49,472 bases of DNA from Deltaproteobacteria bacterium (GCA_018401435.1 JAGYJW010000051.1:1-49472), one strand, 5' to 3'. Counted from the first letter of the stretch, positions 26,901-35,619 are shown. The notes: generated by a model not told the origin, from the letters alone. Made by a program: numbers and translations.

Positions 26901-28797
26901 CCTCCAACCCGTGGAGCAGCGGGAGGTGGAGGTCTCCTTCCGGGCCCGCTGGATATCGGGCAGCAACCAACTCAACGCGCGACTCTACTTCAACCGCCTG
27001 CCCCACACGGTGCTCCTGGCCCAGCCCGCGCAGTCCGGGACGCCGGGCGCGGTGAACAGCACCCGGGTGGACAACCTCGGCCCCACCTTCGCCGACCTCG
27101 CCCAGGACGTGGTGGTGCCCGACCCCGGCGAGGCCGTGCAGGTCGGGGTCTCGGTGCAAGACCCCGACGGGGTGGCGGCCGTGCGCCTGTGGTCCTCTGT
27201 GGACGGCGGGGTCTGGTCGGACGTGGCCATGGACGAGGCCACCCCGGGCCGCTGGGAGGCCGAGCTGCCGGGCCAGGCGGCCGGCGCCCTCGTGCAGCTC
27301 TACGTGGAGGCCGAAGACAGCCTGGGCCAGGCGAGCACCTTCCCCGCCGCCGGGCCCGACTCCCACGCCCTGTACCGGGTGGACGACGGCCAGGCCGCCA
27401 CCACCGGCCTGCACACCTTCCGCATCCTCATGACCGAGGCCGCCTCCAACTGGCTGCACCAGGACGTGAACCTGATGAGCGACGACCTCGTCGGGGCCAC
27501 GGTGGTCTACAACGAGGCCGAGATCTTCTACGACGTCGGCGTGCGCCTCAAGGGCAGCCAGCGCGGCCGCCCCACCGCCGTGCGCATCGGCTACGGCGTG
27601 CGTTTCAACGAGGGCCAGCCCTTCCGGGGCAGCCACACCAGCGTCATGCTCGACCGCAGCGAGGGGGTGGGCTTCGGCCAGCGGGAGGTGCTGCAGAACC
27701 TCATGATGACCCGCGCCGGCTCCGTCTCCGGCGAATACAACGACCTCGTGCAGCTCGTGGCCCCCGTTGCTGCATATACAAGCTCCGCCGAGCTTCAGTT
27801 GGACCGCTTCAGCAACCTCGTGCTGGACGCCCAGTTCGCCGACGGCGGCAGCGGCACGCGCTTCGAATACGAGCTGATCTACTACCCCACCACCACCGCA
27901 GACGGCACGGAGGAGGGCCTCAAGCTGCCCCAGCCCGACCGCGTCATCGGCACGGCCATCACGGACCTGGGCGAGGACAAGGAGGCCTACCGCTGGAACT
28001 TCCTCATCAAGAACAACGCCCGGCAGGACGACTACGCGACCCTCATGGACCTCTGCCAGACCTTCGCCCTGCCCGATGACGAATTCCTCGCGGCCGCCGA
28101 CAGCGTCATCGACGTGGACCAGTGGCTGCGGGCCTTCGCCTTCTCCACCCTCACTGGGGCCACGGACCAATACGGGGGCGCTGGCAGCCAACACAATGTG
28201 CAGTTCTATGTGCGCCCCGAGGACGGGCGGGTGCTCTTCTTCCCCCACGACCTCGACTTCATTGGCGGCACCACCATGCCCGTGGTGGGCAACAACGACC
28301 TGGCGCGCCTGCTGGAGGATCCGGCCAACGCGCGCTCCTATTACGGCCACCTCAACGACATCATCGAGACCTCCTACAACACGGCCTACCTTGGGCGCTG
28401 GTGTGACCAGCTCGGCGCCCTGCTGCCCGGCCAGAACTTCGATGGGCACTGCGACTTCATCGGCGAACGCGTCGCCTTTGTGCAGAGCGGCTCGTCGGCC
28501 TCCGTGCGGAGCACCTTCCCCGAAGTGGACTTCGCCATCACCACCGGGGGGGGCGAGGATTTCAACGTCTCGACCCCGAACCTCACCCTCGAGGGTCAGG
28601 CCTGGATCGATGTGCGGACCATCACCCTGGACGGCAGCACAGCGCCCCTGGACCTCACCTGGCTCGACGGCCAGACCTGGCAGCTCAGCCTGCCCCTGGA
28701 GCGCGGGGAAAACGCCCTGACCCTGGTGGCCAGGGACCTGCACGGGGCCATGGTAGGCACCGACGCCATCGTGGTGACCCGGGAGAGCGGGCCCTGA
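23989..28797 (+). CDS. Giant CotH/lamin-tail-domain lipoprotein
   Basis: A 1602-residue surface lipoprotein. A GTG start is chosen because it gives a clean lipobox (LLLLTLGC) and follows GAGG. Residues 20-55 are a Gly/Asp repeat linker (GDDGG, GDDGN). Lamin-tail domains lie at about 72-225 (LTFNEVHYHPG, WIELRNP), 584-700 (LVLNEIAAAGESPTWVELAN) and 702-860 (IVINELMYHRAP, WIELFNRGE). Between the first two is a beta-sandwich with VYLNGVEVLRENMPEG. A carbohydrate-binding-like region (LLQNGDFEGD) is near 905-1020. A CotH-kinase-like domain fills about 1140-1540 (VRLKGSQRGR, QFYVRPEDGRVLFFPHDLDF). CotH proteins phosphorylate secreted proteins, but activity here is unproven. Confidence 0.88.
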   Translation: MRTSPSTILLLLTLGCRGADKEGDVTQPGDDGAGDDGGTGDDGNTGDDGGDDTDPSDPTEPWQRKEVQAPGTLTFNEVHYHPGTDQDLEWIELRNPMVLDVDLSGWSLQGGVSWAFPEGTVLPAGGYLVVAASPRALEAETGFTGALGPYTGRLANGGERIELRGISGRLMDTLAYRDDAPWPVHPDGSGFTLAKIAPDAASDHAENWTVSAERGGTPGAANHLDPKALPTVLQLVELEATWRYDSSGAYPSEDWAETETDDSAWESGQAVFYAGGSDVDVLGTAWATADNYFALYLGNADGSELRWVGEDTDGSWTTVEELELEVRPTDHLYLAAWELAGDSGSPQMLIAEVALDGALVGTDASAFEWVLGPVGDNPGGLPGGAPPDAADLALLIDEANTTGTWDLPAVERSRSSSPWGSTVGSAFTDAAAFIWADTFSGNSITNSDDTYALFRSAGPILPSRGNLELTELPTTLLFRTDFAFTGSLDTTTLHLDCVLDDGAVVYLNGVEVLRENMPEGDVDAETLAWAEVGEALALSADISADALLHGLNVLAVELHQATLYDADMTFGCALTAETSVDPAAPTLVLNEIAAAGESPTWVELANISQDTLGTEGRRLATSGGQEVSLAATSLAPGALLALENLDLDLEAGDRLFLLSADGETLYDAVRVGSGLRARAAAGGPWRVPTAPSPGEDNPIVLTEDIVINELMYHRAPLSQEGSPVTDRDEEWIELFNRGEDAVDLGGWQLVDAVAYAFPEGTELAPGDYLVVARDAAAMRGEHPGLSVLGDYDGSLDNGGDRVLLLDAVGNPADEVPYFDGGRWPGAADGGGASLELRDPWADNAVPEAWAASDETARSSWQTVTLRGVAEDSVVGPDGVWEELVLGLLDAGEVLLDDLRVIQDPDTAAVELLQNGDFEGDALGPEAQHWRLLGTHRHSGVVTDPDDPGNQVLRLVATGPAGHMHNHAETTLLQPVEQREVEVSFRARWISGSNQLNARLYFNRLPHTVLLAQPAQSGTPGAVNSTRVDNLGPTFADLAQDVVVPDPGEAVQVGVSVQDPDGVAAVRLWSSVDGGVWSDVAMDEATPGRWEAELPGQAAGALVQLYVEAEDSLGQASTFPAAGPDSHALYRVDDGQAATTGLHTFRILMTEAASNWLHQDVNLMSDDLVGATVVYNEAEIFYDVGVRLKGSQRGRPTAVRIGYGVRFNEGQPFRGSHTSVMLDRSEGVGFGQREVLQNLMMTRAGSVSGEYNDLVQLVAPVAAYTSSAELQLDRFSNLVLDAQFADGGSGTRFEYELIYYPTTTADGTEEGLKLPQPDRVIGTAITDLGEDKEAYRWNFLIKNNARQDDYATLMDLCQTFALPDDEFLAAADSVIDVDQWLRAFAFSTLTGATDQYGGAGSQHNVQFYVRPEDGRVLFFPHDLDFIGGTTMPVVGNNDLARLLEDPANARSYYGHLNDIIETSYNTAYLGRWCDQLGALLPGQNFDGHCDFIGERVAFVQSGSSASVRSTFPEVDFAITTGGGEDFNVSTPNLTLEGQAWIDVRTITLDGSTAPLDLTWLDGQTWQLSLPLERGENALTLVARDLHGAMVGTDAIVVTRESGP

Positions 28798-28966
28798 GGT
28801 CCTGCGTCTGTCCCCCTCGAGGCGGGCAGAGCCGAAGCCGCGTCAGCCGCGCGTCTTGACGGCGCCCGCGGCCGGGTGGGACCCTGACGGGAGCCGACGC
28901 TTCGGGTATCCAGACAGGCGGTCCTGTCGCCCCGCCGCGCGATGCCCGCCTCGCTGGATCCCCCGC

Positions 28967-29731
28967 ATGCTGCCTCTGCTCCTCCTCGTCGGCTGTGCCG
29001 CGAAGTCCCCGAAGATCCTGGACGAGACCTTCACCAGCGACCAGGGCCTGAGCGCCAGGGTGGCCCTGGTGATCCCCGAAGGCACGGGAGATGGTGCGTC
29101 GCCGGGCGTGCTCTTGTTCTTCACCTGGGACTTCGGAGACGCCGCCTACCGCAAACAGGCCCGGCTGCATGCGGCCATCGCGCAGGAGCACAACCTTGTG
29201 TTGGCGTCGATGGCGAGCCCCAAAGCAGGCGGCGACTCGGGGTGCTGGTGGGCGCCCCAGGTGCAAGACAACGCGGCCTATGTGGACGAATTCGTGCAGC
29301 GTCGCCTCATCCAAGAGCTGGGTGTGGACCCGTCGCGTGTATTCACCACGGGGATCTCCGGAGGTTCGGACTTTGCGGCGGCCTTCCACCTTCACACCCG
29401 ATACCGCTACCACGGCGGCGTCGTGGCCCTCTGTGGTGGCGACATCCCCCGGCTCAACGGCGGTCGCTGCGAGCCGGAGTCCAACCCGGCGCCATCCCCC
29501 GTGCCAGCCAACCTCACGGCGGCCGACCTGGAGGGGGTCCGATACGATTTCGCCATCGTGGCAACGGACGAGCTGCGCCCCAATAGCGAGGCGGCGGCCG
29601 CCTTCTACCGGGACCTGGGCTTCACCCATGTCCGGCACCGAATCGTGGATGGCGACGGACACTGCGGATTCGAGAGCGGCTGGGAGGGGCTGGATGTCCT
29701 GGCCGAGGGGCTGGACTACGTCGATCCCTGA
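28967..29731 (+). CDS. Esterase-like alpha/beta-hydrolase lipoprotein
   Basis: A 254-residue lipoprotein (MLPLLLLVGC). The nucleophile elbow is GISGGSD, within FTTGISGGSDFAAAFHL; an Asp (VATDEL) and a late His (DGDGHCGF) could complete the triad. The fold order and DGHCGFESGW ending resemble the polyhydroxybutyrate-depolymerase/feruloyl-esterase-like hydrolases of myxobacteria. Substrate unknown. It sits alone between the CotH and amine-oxidase genes. The start is set by the signal peptide; the ribosome-binding site is weak. Confidence 0.75.
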   Translation: MLPLLLLVGCAAKSPKILDETFTSDQGLSARVALVIPEGTGDGASPGVLLFFTWDFGDAAYRKQARLHAAIAQEHNLVLASMASPKAGGDSGCWWAPQVQDNAAYVDEFVQRRLIQELGVDPSRVFTTGISGGSDFAAAFHLHTRYRYHGGVVALCGGDIPRLNGGRCEPESNPAPSPVPANLTAADLEGVRYDFAIVATDELRPNSEAAAAFYRDLGFTHVRHRIVDGDGHCGFESGWEGLDVLAEGLDYVDP

Positions 29732-29929
29732 GATCGCCTCGGGGGGCCTTGCCGGAATCGCTCGCTCCGTCCAGAATGAGGCGCTCGGAAACCCGACCCG
29801 AACGCGGCATCTCGCCGCTTGCTTCCACGCCACCACCGCCGGTCCCCGCCCCAGCCGAGGACCCAGGGAGCCCGATGAGCCGCACCGCGCTGTTTCGCCA
29901 GCTTCGTCGATCCGCCGCCATCGCGCAGC

Positions 29930-31525
29930 TTGCCGATCGCCTCGCCATCTCCACGCCAGGAAGCCCTGGAGCGGGTGGCGGCGATCGAGGCCGCCGGCCG
30001 CAATCAACGCAGCTTTCGCCCGACGCGCCGCGGCGTGATCAAGGGTTTGGGAGCCGTCGGCCTGGTGGGCCTGGCCGGCGCCCTGCCCCGCCGGGCGCTG
30101 GCGCGGCGGGCCAGCTCCTCCACCGCCACCATCGCGGTCATCGGGGGCGGCATGGCCGGCTTGTCCGCCGCCTACCAACTTTACGGGAGGGGTGTATATG
30201 CCGACATCTTCGAGGCCAACCCCGAGCCCGGTGGGCGGGTGTGGTCGCTGGGCGGTGACTTCGCGGGCGACGTCACCTTTCCCGGGCAGGTGGTGGAGCG
30301 TGGCGGGGAGCTGATCGACACCACCCACACCACCATGCGCGGCTATGCCACCGAGTTCGGTCTCAGCCTGGAGGATTATGACAAGGCGCCCGGCGAGCCC
30401 GTCTTCTTCGTGGATGGCGTGCACTACGAGGAGGCGGACGTGGTGGATGAATACCGGGACTTCGTCGCGGCGATGCGGGCCGATCTGCGCACCCTCTCGC
30501 CGCCGACGGCGGAGAGCTTCAACAGCGCAGACGAGCTGCTCGACTACACGACCCTGGAGGAGTACCTGCAGACACGAGGGGCGGGCGATCTCCTCACCAA
30601 GGTGCTGCGGGGCGCCTACACCGGTGAATATGGGCGGGAGCTGGACCGCCAGTCCAGCCTGAACCTCCTGCTCTTCATGCACCCCGACAAGAGCAGCAAC
30701 TTCCGCGAGTTCGGGGTCTACAGCGACGAGCGCTTCCACATCGTGGGCGGCAACCAGCAGGTGCCGGCCGCCCTGGCCGCGACCCTGTCCAATCAAATCC
30801 AGACCGGCATGAAGCTGACCCGCCTGGCAAAGAATGCCTCGGGCTCCTACGCGCTCACCTTTGAAGACGCGGGCGGCGGCACCTCCACCCATGACTACGA
30901 CTATGTCGTGCTCGCCATCCCCTTCTCCGTCCTGCGCCTGGTGGACCTCGACAGCAGCCTGGGGCTGCCGGCCTGGAAGACCAACGCCATCCAGAACCTC
31001 GACTATGGGACCAATACCAAGATGTTGGTGGGCTTTGACGGTCGGCCCTGGGCCGGCGCCGGCAGCAACGGGTCCGCCTACGCCCATGGCCTCGATCACA
31101 CCCACAATCTATGGGAGAGCAACTATAGCAACGCAAGCTCCAGCCGCGGGGTGCTCACCAACTACTCGGGCGGCGACCTGGCCGACAGCTACGACACCAG
31201 CGACGTGCAGGCGGCCACCGAGGACTTCCTGGGCGATCTCGACCAGATCTTCCCCGGTGCATCGGGATCGGTGAGCCGCGAGACCGATGGCAGCGTGCGC
31301 GTCCACCTCGAGAAGTGGTCCGAGAACGAGCGCACCCTGGGCAGCTATACCAACAACCACCCGGGCTACTTCACCACCATCTGCGAGCTGGAGGGCGTGC
31401 CGGTGGATCGGCTCTTCTTCGCCGGAGAACATGCCGACTCCTTCTACGCCTGGCAGGGCTTCATGGAGGGCGCCGCAAACTCGGGCATCGCCGCCGCCAC
31501 GGAGATCCTCGCCCAGCTGCGCTAG
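29930..31525 (+). CDS. Tat-exported flavin-containing amine oxidase
   Basis: A 531-residue FAD-dependent oxidase. A twin-arginine leader (TRRGVIKGLGAVGLVGLAGA) precedes a dinucleotide-binding motif (IAVIGGGMAGLSAAYQLYGR, EANPEPGGRVWS). The C-terminal FAD contact is RLFFAGEHADSFYAWQGFME. This fits secreted monoamine-oxidase-like enzymes. The frame opens at a TTG (29930), but a much better start, ATG 29875 with GGGAG four bases upstream, lies in another frame and reads MSRTALFRQLRRSAAIAQLA. The two join as LAIST then RQEALERVAAIE if two bases were lost near 29953. Either the gene is frameshifted or the assembly is. Confidence 0.85.
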   Translation: MPIASPSPRQEALERVAAIEAAGRNQRSFRPTRRGVIKGLGAVGLVGLAGALPRRALARRASSSTATIAVIGGGMAGLSAAYQLYGRGVYADIFEANPEPGGRVWSLGGDFAGDVTFPGQVVERGGELIDTTHTTMRGYATEFGLSLEDYDKAPGEPVFFVDGVHYEEADVVDEYRDFVAAMRADLRTLSPPTAESFNSADELLDYTTLEEYLQTRGAGDLLTKVLRGAYTGEYGRELDRQSSLNLLLFMHPDKSSNFREFGVYSDERFHIVGGNQQVPAALAATLSNQIQTGMKLTRLAKNASGSYALTFEDAGGGTSTHDYDYVVLAIPFSVLRLVDLDSSLGLPAWKTNAIQNLDYGTNTKMLVGFDGRPWAGAGSNGSAYAHGLDHTHNLWESNYSNASSSRGVLTNYSGGDLADSYDTSDVQAATEDFLGDLDQIFPGASGSVSRETDGSVRVHLEKWSENERTLGSYTNNHPGYFTTICELEGVPVDRLFFAGEHADSFYAWQGFMEGAANSGIAAATEILAQLR

Positions 31526-31975
31526 TTTTGGAGCTGTGCGTGTGGGACCCGTCGTGGCCCGGCGGGCGCTGCTGGGCCTCCTCGAAGGCTGGCGACGGCG
31601 CATGGACGCTGGGAGGGTGGGCTTTTCCAGCGATTCCGGGGGTCGTTGAGGGGGGAGCATGGCGCCGCGACCGGGTTGCCTGGGTGAGTCGAGAGCAGGC
31701 CCATCAACGGCTTGACCTCACCCGGTCCCAGGGCCCGCCCATCGGCCTGGCGTCGCGGCGCGCCGCCTGGATCATGCTGAATCGTACTCAGGATGGGCTG
31801 AGAACCTCTCCATTGCCGCCCACCGAAGCGCCCCCTATAGCTCAGGATGCCGCGGGTGATCAGTCCGGCGCGAAGCGCACGAGCCGCCGGCTCTGCGCGA
31901 GCGCGGTGTGGACGGGCGCGGCGGTGCCCTCGCGAGATGTGAGGGTGTCTCAAGCACACGCCAGGGAGCGAAGCA
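31526..31975. other. Gene-free stretch
   Basis: 450 bases with several open frames on both strands, but none shows recognisable protein sequence, a signal peptide or a ribosome-binding site. No repeats or promoter seen. Confidence 0.4.
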
Positions 31976-32454
31976 ATGGCATCGATCCTCCGACCGACTC
32001 CCCTGCGCTGCGGCAGGCGCTCCGGCGCGCTGGGCCTCGCGCTGCGGGTCGCCTCCGTCGCTGCGCTCCCGCCAGGTTGCGCGTCCGGCTGGGAGCCCTC
32101 CGCGCGGGCGGCGGACGCTCCCGTGGCGGAGCGCGAGGCGCCGTCGCCGACGGTCCCGCGCACCGACGAGGCGCCGCGCCGCCGGCCGAGCCCCCCACCG
32201 ACCCGGTGCCCGGCGCCATCGAGCGGATGCGAGCCTGGCCGGGTCTTGGCAACGCCGTGACGGAGGTGGTGATGCACAGCCCCAAGGGTCGCATCCATGG
32301 TCACGACGCCCGGCAGATCGATGTGGAGGTGGACGAGGCCGGGGGCACCGCCCGCGTCAAGTTCTGGATGCGACCGGACTTCGACCTGCACGGCGACCGG
32401 GTGGTGAGCTGCGTGCGCACCGCCGGGGCCTGGAGCTGCAGCGACGAGACATAA
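31976..32454 (+). pseudogene. Small lipoprotein with a frameshift
   Basis: ATG with GGGAG eight bases upstream opens a leader with lipobox-like ASVAALPPGC and an acidic/Pro linker to about 32175. The frame then becomes nonsense while a second frame reads DPVPGAIERMRAWPGLGNAV and continues to FWMRPDFDLHGDRVVSCVRT and a stop at 32454. Removing two bases from the CGCCGCGCCGCCGG run near 32180 would join them as DEAPPPAEPPTDPVPG. Product about 159 residues, function unknown. Confidence 0.5.
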
Positions 32455-32533
32455 TTCAGCGAATCGGCAGTCCCGATTTGTTGGACGCGGCTGGCGCATG
32501 TGCCGGCCGCCCGGCGGCCTCGCAAGAGGACGC

Positions 32534-32573
32534 CGTGGGGAGCGCCTTTGGGCGCGGTGCGGCGCTCCCCACG
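32534..32573. repeat. Perfect 13-bp inverted repeat (strong hairpin)
   Basis: CGTGGGGAGCGCC at 32534-32546 is exactly complementary to GGCGCTCCCCACG at 32561-32573, with a 14-base loop. No T-tract follows. It lies between the frameshifted lipoprotein and the 3' end of the SnoaL-like gene, so it may end transcription from either side. The rest of 32455-32839 shows nothing else I can identify. Confidence 0.6.
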
Positions 32574-32839
32574 CCCGGTGGCGCTTCGCACGCAGGGGTG
32601 GCCCGCCGCGTCGCCCTCCGGGGTGGCCTGGGCGCCCTTGCCCGCGACGCGGCACATGGCTTTGTGAGCCCTGCTCAACATCTCATGGGAGCCTTGGGGA
32701 CCTCACCCCAAGCAAGGCCAGCCTCCTGGTGGCCCTGGTTGGATGGTGGCAGGCCTGGGTGGGCGGCGCCTGAGGGGTGGGACGACACGTCGATCTCCCG
32801 GCTCCGAGGATTCCTGCGCCCGGAGGTCGCTTCGCTCCC

Positions 32840-33361
32840 TCAGCCTGGGGGCTGGGTCGTCGAGAAGATGTAGCGGCCGATCTTCCACGGCGCGCCCTCG
32901 TCAGCGCGGAAGAGCAGGAAGAGCTCCTGGTTGCCCTCGCTCACCACGTCGCCGGTCGCCAGGATCGTGGTCTTGCCCGCGCTGCGGGTCCGGGCCCACG
33001 CCACGGTCGGCGTCACGACCTCGACCTCGTCGATCTCGAAGGTGATGTCCAGGGAGATCATCCCAAAGACGCCCTTGTAGGCCGCCTCGATCTGTTGGCT
33101 GCCGACATTCGGGGGCCGGTGCTGGGCCATGAAGACGCCGTCGGGGGCGTAGAGAGAGACGATGGTCTCGACGTCCTTGGCGTTCAGGGCGCGCTCGTAG
33201 CTGCGCAGCAGCTCGATGACGGCTGCATCGTCCTTCTCGGCGGCTTCCTGGGTCGTGGGCATGGTCTTGGTTCCAGCGTGGGTGAGGGAGGGGCCGGCGA
33301 GCAGCGCCAGCAGGGTCATGCAGGCGAGCATGGTGGTGCTCGCTCGGGTGGGGAGGGTCAT
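32840..33361 (-). CDS. Exported SnoaL/DUF4440-like protein
   Basis: A 173-residue protein with a signal peptide (TMLACMTLLALLAGPSLTHA) and a cone-shaped SnoaL/NTF2-like domain: IELLRSYERALNAKDVETIV, SLYAPDGVFMAQH, then RTRSAGKTTILATGDVVSEG and WKIGRYIFS. Members range from cyclases to unassigned ligand binders. It lies 11 bases after the oxidoreductase gene, forming a two-gene operon probably under the divergent LysR regulator. Confidence 0.85.
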   Translation of the reverse strand: MTLPTRASTTMLACMTLLALLAGPSLTHAGTKTMPTTQEAAEKDDAAVIELLRSYERALNAKDVETIVSLYAPDGVFMAQHRPPNVGSQQIEAAYKGVFGMISLDITFEIDEVEVVTPTVAWARTRSAGKTTILATGDVVSEGNQELFLLFRADEGAPWKIGRYIFSTTQPPG

Positions 33362-33372
33362 GGGGACTCCGT

Positions 33373-34359
33373 TCAGAAGGTGACGACGAGCTTTCCGCCG
33401 GCCGTGCCCGCGTCGAGGAGCCGATGGGCCTCCTGGATGCGCTCGATGGGGAAGGACTGGGCGAGGGTGCTTTGGATCGCGCCGCTGGCGACCTGGTGAG
33501 CGACCCAGTTCAGGGGGCTCTCGGACAGCGGCATGTGCTCGGATCCCAGCAGTCCGCTGCTGAAGAAGCTGAGCCGGACGGTGTTGGGCAGGTCGCCCAT
33601 CAGGTTGAAGGACGCGAGCACCGGCGGCCCGCCGAGCAGCCCGACCACGGCGACCTGGCCCCAGTGGCGCACGGCCCTCAGCGTGTCGCGCACCGTGGCT
33701 GCGCCGACCACCTCCAGGGCGTTGTCGACCCCGGCCGGCATCAGCGCGCGGACGCGCGAGGACACCTCGCCGTCGTCGAGCACGGCGTGATCGGCCCCGA
33801 GCATTCGCAGGGCGTCCAGGCTGGCGGGGGTGCGGGAGGTGGCGATGACGGTGAGCCCCCGCGCCTTGGCGTAGGTGAGCGCGGCCAGACCGACGCTCGA
33901 GGTGGCGCCACGGACCAGCAGGGACTGACCCGCCTCGATCCCGAGGTTCTTGTCCAGCGCGCCCCAGACCGTGAGGGTGGCCTCGGGGAGCGCGGCCAGG
34001 CGGACGGCGTCCAGATCCGCGTCGATGGCCACGACATTGCTCGCCTTGACGGCGATCTGCTCGGCGTAGCCCCCGTGCCGCGAGAACATCATCCCGCCCA
34101 TCGCGGTGGCGACCCGCTGGCCCCGTGCGAAGCGGCCGCTGGGGTCGCTCAGGACCTCGCCCACGGCCTCGATGCCGAGGGCCTGGTTGGGCACGAAGGT
34201 CCCGTAGTTGCCGCTTCGGTAGTAGCTCTCGGCCTTGTTCAGACCGAAGGCGTGAACCCGGATGGCGACCTCGTCGGCCGCGGGCTCGGGAGCGGCGAGC
34301 TCTGTGAGCCGGAGGACCTCGGGACCACCGGGAGACATGGCGACCACTGCTCTCATCAT
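33373..34359 (-). CDS. Quinone-oxidoreductase-like MDR dehydrogenase
   Basis: A 328-residue medium-chain dehydrogenase/reductase without the catalytic zinc ligands of alcohol dehydrogenases. The N-terminal GroES-like domain has VVAMSPGGPEVLRL and FGLNKAESYYRSGNYG. The nucleotide-binding domain has SLLVRGATSSVGLAALTYAK, fitting NADPH. The start is MMRAVV after GAGGTCG; the frame is open further upstream but runs into the LysR promoter region. Divergent from, and probably controlled by, the LysR gene at 34483. Confidence 0.9.
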   Translation of the reverse strand: MMRAVVAMSPGGPEVLRLTELAAPEPAADEVAIRVHAFGLNKAESYYRSGNYGTFVPNQALGIEAVGEVLSDPSGRFARGQRVATAMGGMMFSRHGGYAEQIAVKASNVVAIDADLDAVRLAALPEATLTVWGALDKNLGIEAGQSLLVRGATSSVGLAALTYAKARGLTVIATSRTPASLDALRMLGADHAVLDDGEVSSRVRALMPAGVDNALEVVGAATVRDTLRAVRHWGQVAVVGLLGGPPVLASFNLMGDLPNTVRLSFFSSGLLGSEHMPLSESPLNWVAHQVASGAIQSTLAQSFPIERIQEAHRLLDAGTAGGKLVVTF

Positions 34360-34456
34360 CGACCTCGCTTCGCCCCTGTGGGCGGTTGTTGTCCACTGTC
34401 TGATGAGAATGTAGGACTGCCAGAAATGGTTGTAAGTGGCTCTTGGTTGGAGATAG

Positions 34457-34474
34457 CCTCTCAAAAATGAGAGG
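34457..34474 (+). promoter_or_regulatory. Palindromic operator overlapping the LysR ribosome-binding site
   Basis: CCTCTCA-AAAA-TGAGAGG, perfect 7-base arms with a 4-base spacer, eight bases before the LysR ATG. The right arm (GAGAGG) is also the best ribosome-binding site for that gene. A regulator bound here would block its own synthesis and could act on the divergent oxidoreductase operon. Confidence 0.55.
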
Positions 34475-34482
34475 ATTGACCC

Positions 34483-35355
34483 ATGGATCTGAACGCGCTG
34501 GGCCTGCTCGTCGCCGCCGCTCGGGCGGGGAGCCTCTCTGAGGCCGCCCGCTTGACCGGGGTGCCCCTGCCCACCCTGAGCCGTCGCCTGCGGAAGCTCG
34601 AGGAGGACCTGGGCGCTCGACTCGTCGAGCGGGGCCGCAAGGGACTGCGCCTCACGCCCAGGGGCACGCAGCTGCTGGCCGAGGTCGAGCCTTCACTGGC
34701 GGCGCTGGAACAGGCCAGGCAGCGCTTGCTGGATCCGACCGGCATCGCGGGCCTGCTGCGGGTCTCCGTGCCGCCGGACTTCCCCGTGCTCTGGCGGCTG
34801 TTCTCGGAGTTCTCGCAGGCCCACCCGGCCGTCCGCTTGGACATCTTCGCCACGGATCGCCGGATCGACCTCGTCGCGGACGGGGTCGATGTCGCCTTTC
34901 GGGTCGGTGCGCCCGGCTCGATGAGCTACTCCGGGCGTGTGCTGGCGCGCTACCGCCACAAGGTGGTCGCCTCGCCGGCGCTGCTCCAGCGACACCCCAT
35001 CTCGACGGTCGAGGACCTCTGCGGCGTCCCCGTGGCCTGCTGGCGCGGGAGCGGAGCGCCGAGCTGGTCGCTGGGGGGAACGGAGGTCGCGCTCTCTCCG
35101 GTCCTCGTCGCCAATGAGTATGGCCACCTGCTCGCGCTGGCACGGACCGCCCAGGTGGTCACGGAGCTGCCCCCCTTCCTCGCGGCTCCGCTGATCTCGG
35201 AGGGGGCTCTCGTCGAGCTCTTCGTCGATGCTCCCCTGCCAGAGCAGCCCTTGCGCGTCCTCGTGGTGGAGAGGCGCGCCATGTCCCCGCTCGTGCGGGG
35301 CTTCCTCGACCACGCGGCAGATCGGAGCGGGGCGTTATTCCCGCCGGAGCCGTGA
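34483..35355 (+). CDS. LysR-family transcriptional regulator
   Basis: A 290-residue LysR regulator with N-terminal helix-turn-helix (LVAAARAGSLSEAARLTGVP, PTLSRRLRKLEEDLGARLVE, RGRKGLRLTPRG) and a periplasmic-binding-like effector domain. It is divergent from the oxidoreductase/SnoaL operon with 123 bases between starts. Likely autoregulated through the palindrome at 34457-34474. Downstream, 35356-35619 shows no gene. Confidence 0.92.
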   Translation: MDLNALGLLVAAARAGSLSEAARLTGVPLPTLSRRLRKLEEDLGARLVERGRKGLRLTPRGTQLLAEVEPSLAALEQARQRLLDPTGIAGLLRVSVPPDFPVLWRLFSEFSQAHPAVRLDIFATDRRIDLVADGVDVAFRVGAPGSMSYSGRVLARYRHKVVASPALLQRHPISTVEDLCGVPVACWRGSGAPSWSLGGTEVALSPVLVANEYGHLLALARTAQVVTELPPFLAAPLISEGALVELFVDAPLPEQPLRVLVVERRAMSPLVRGFLDHAADRSGALFPPEP

Positions 35356-35619
35356 GCTTCGCCCTCCGATGGCTGCCATCTATCCGTGGCGGGCCCAGGA
35401 CGCGGGGTGCTCGACGGTCCCCACCCTCGATCCAGCCCTGCTCGCTGAGGCGGGCTTGCCGAGCCCCCAGGCATCGGGTCCCGACTTCGAAGGTCCGGTA
35501 GGCAAATTGGACGAAGCTCGAAGGATGGCGACGTCGCCATGGGCGCAGCGAAGAGCAGGTTCTCGGTCGATTTCGAGCATTGGTCGAGAGGCGCTTTCGA
35601 GCCCCGACCCTGAAGCGGA

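Noticed and set aside
25003..28743. 1246-codon open frame on the reverse strand
   Set aside because: It lies wholly antisense to the CotH/lamin-tail gene. Its sequence is low-complexity His/Val/Gly/Glu with no domains, a usual artefact of GC-rich codon use.
35380..35580. 66-codon reverse-strand open frame between the LysR and kinase genes
   Set aside because: No ribosome-binding site, no homology, and base use looks intergenic.
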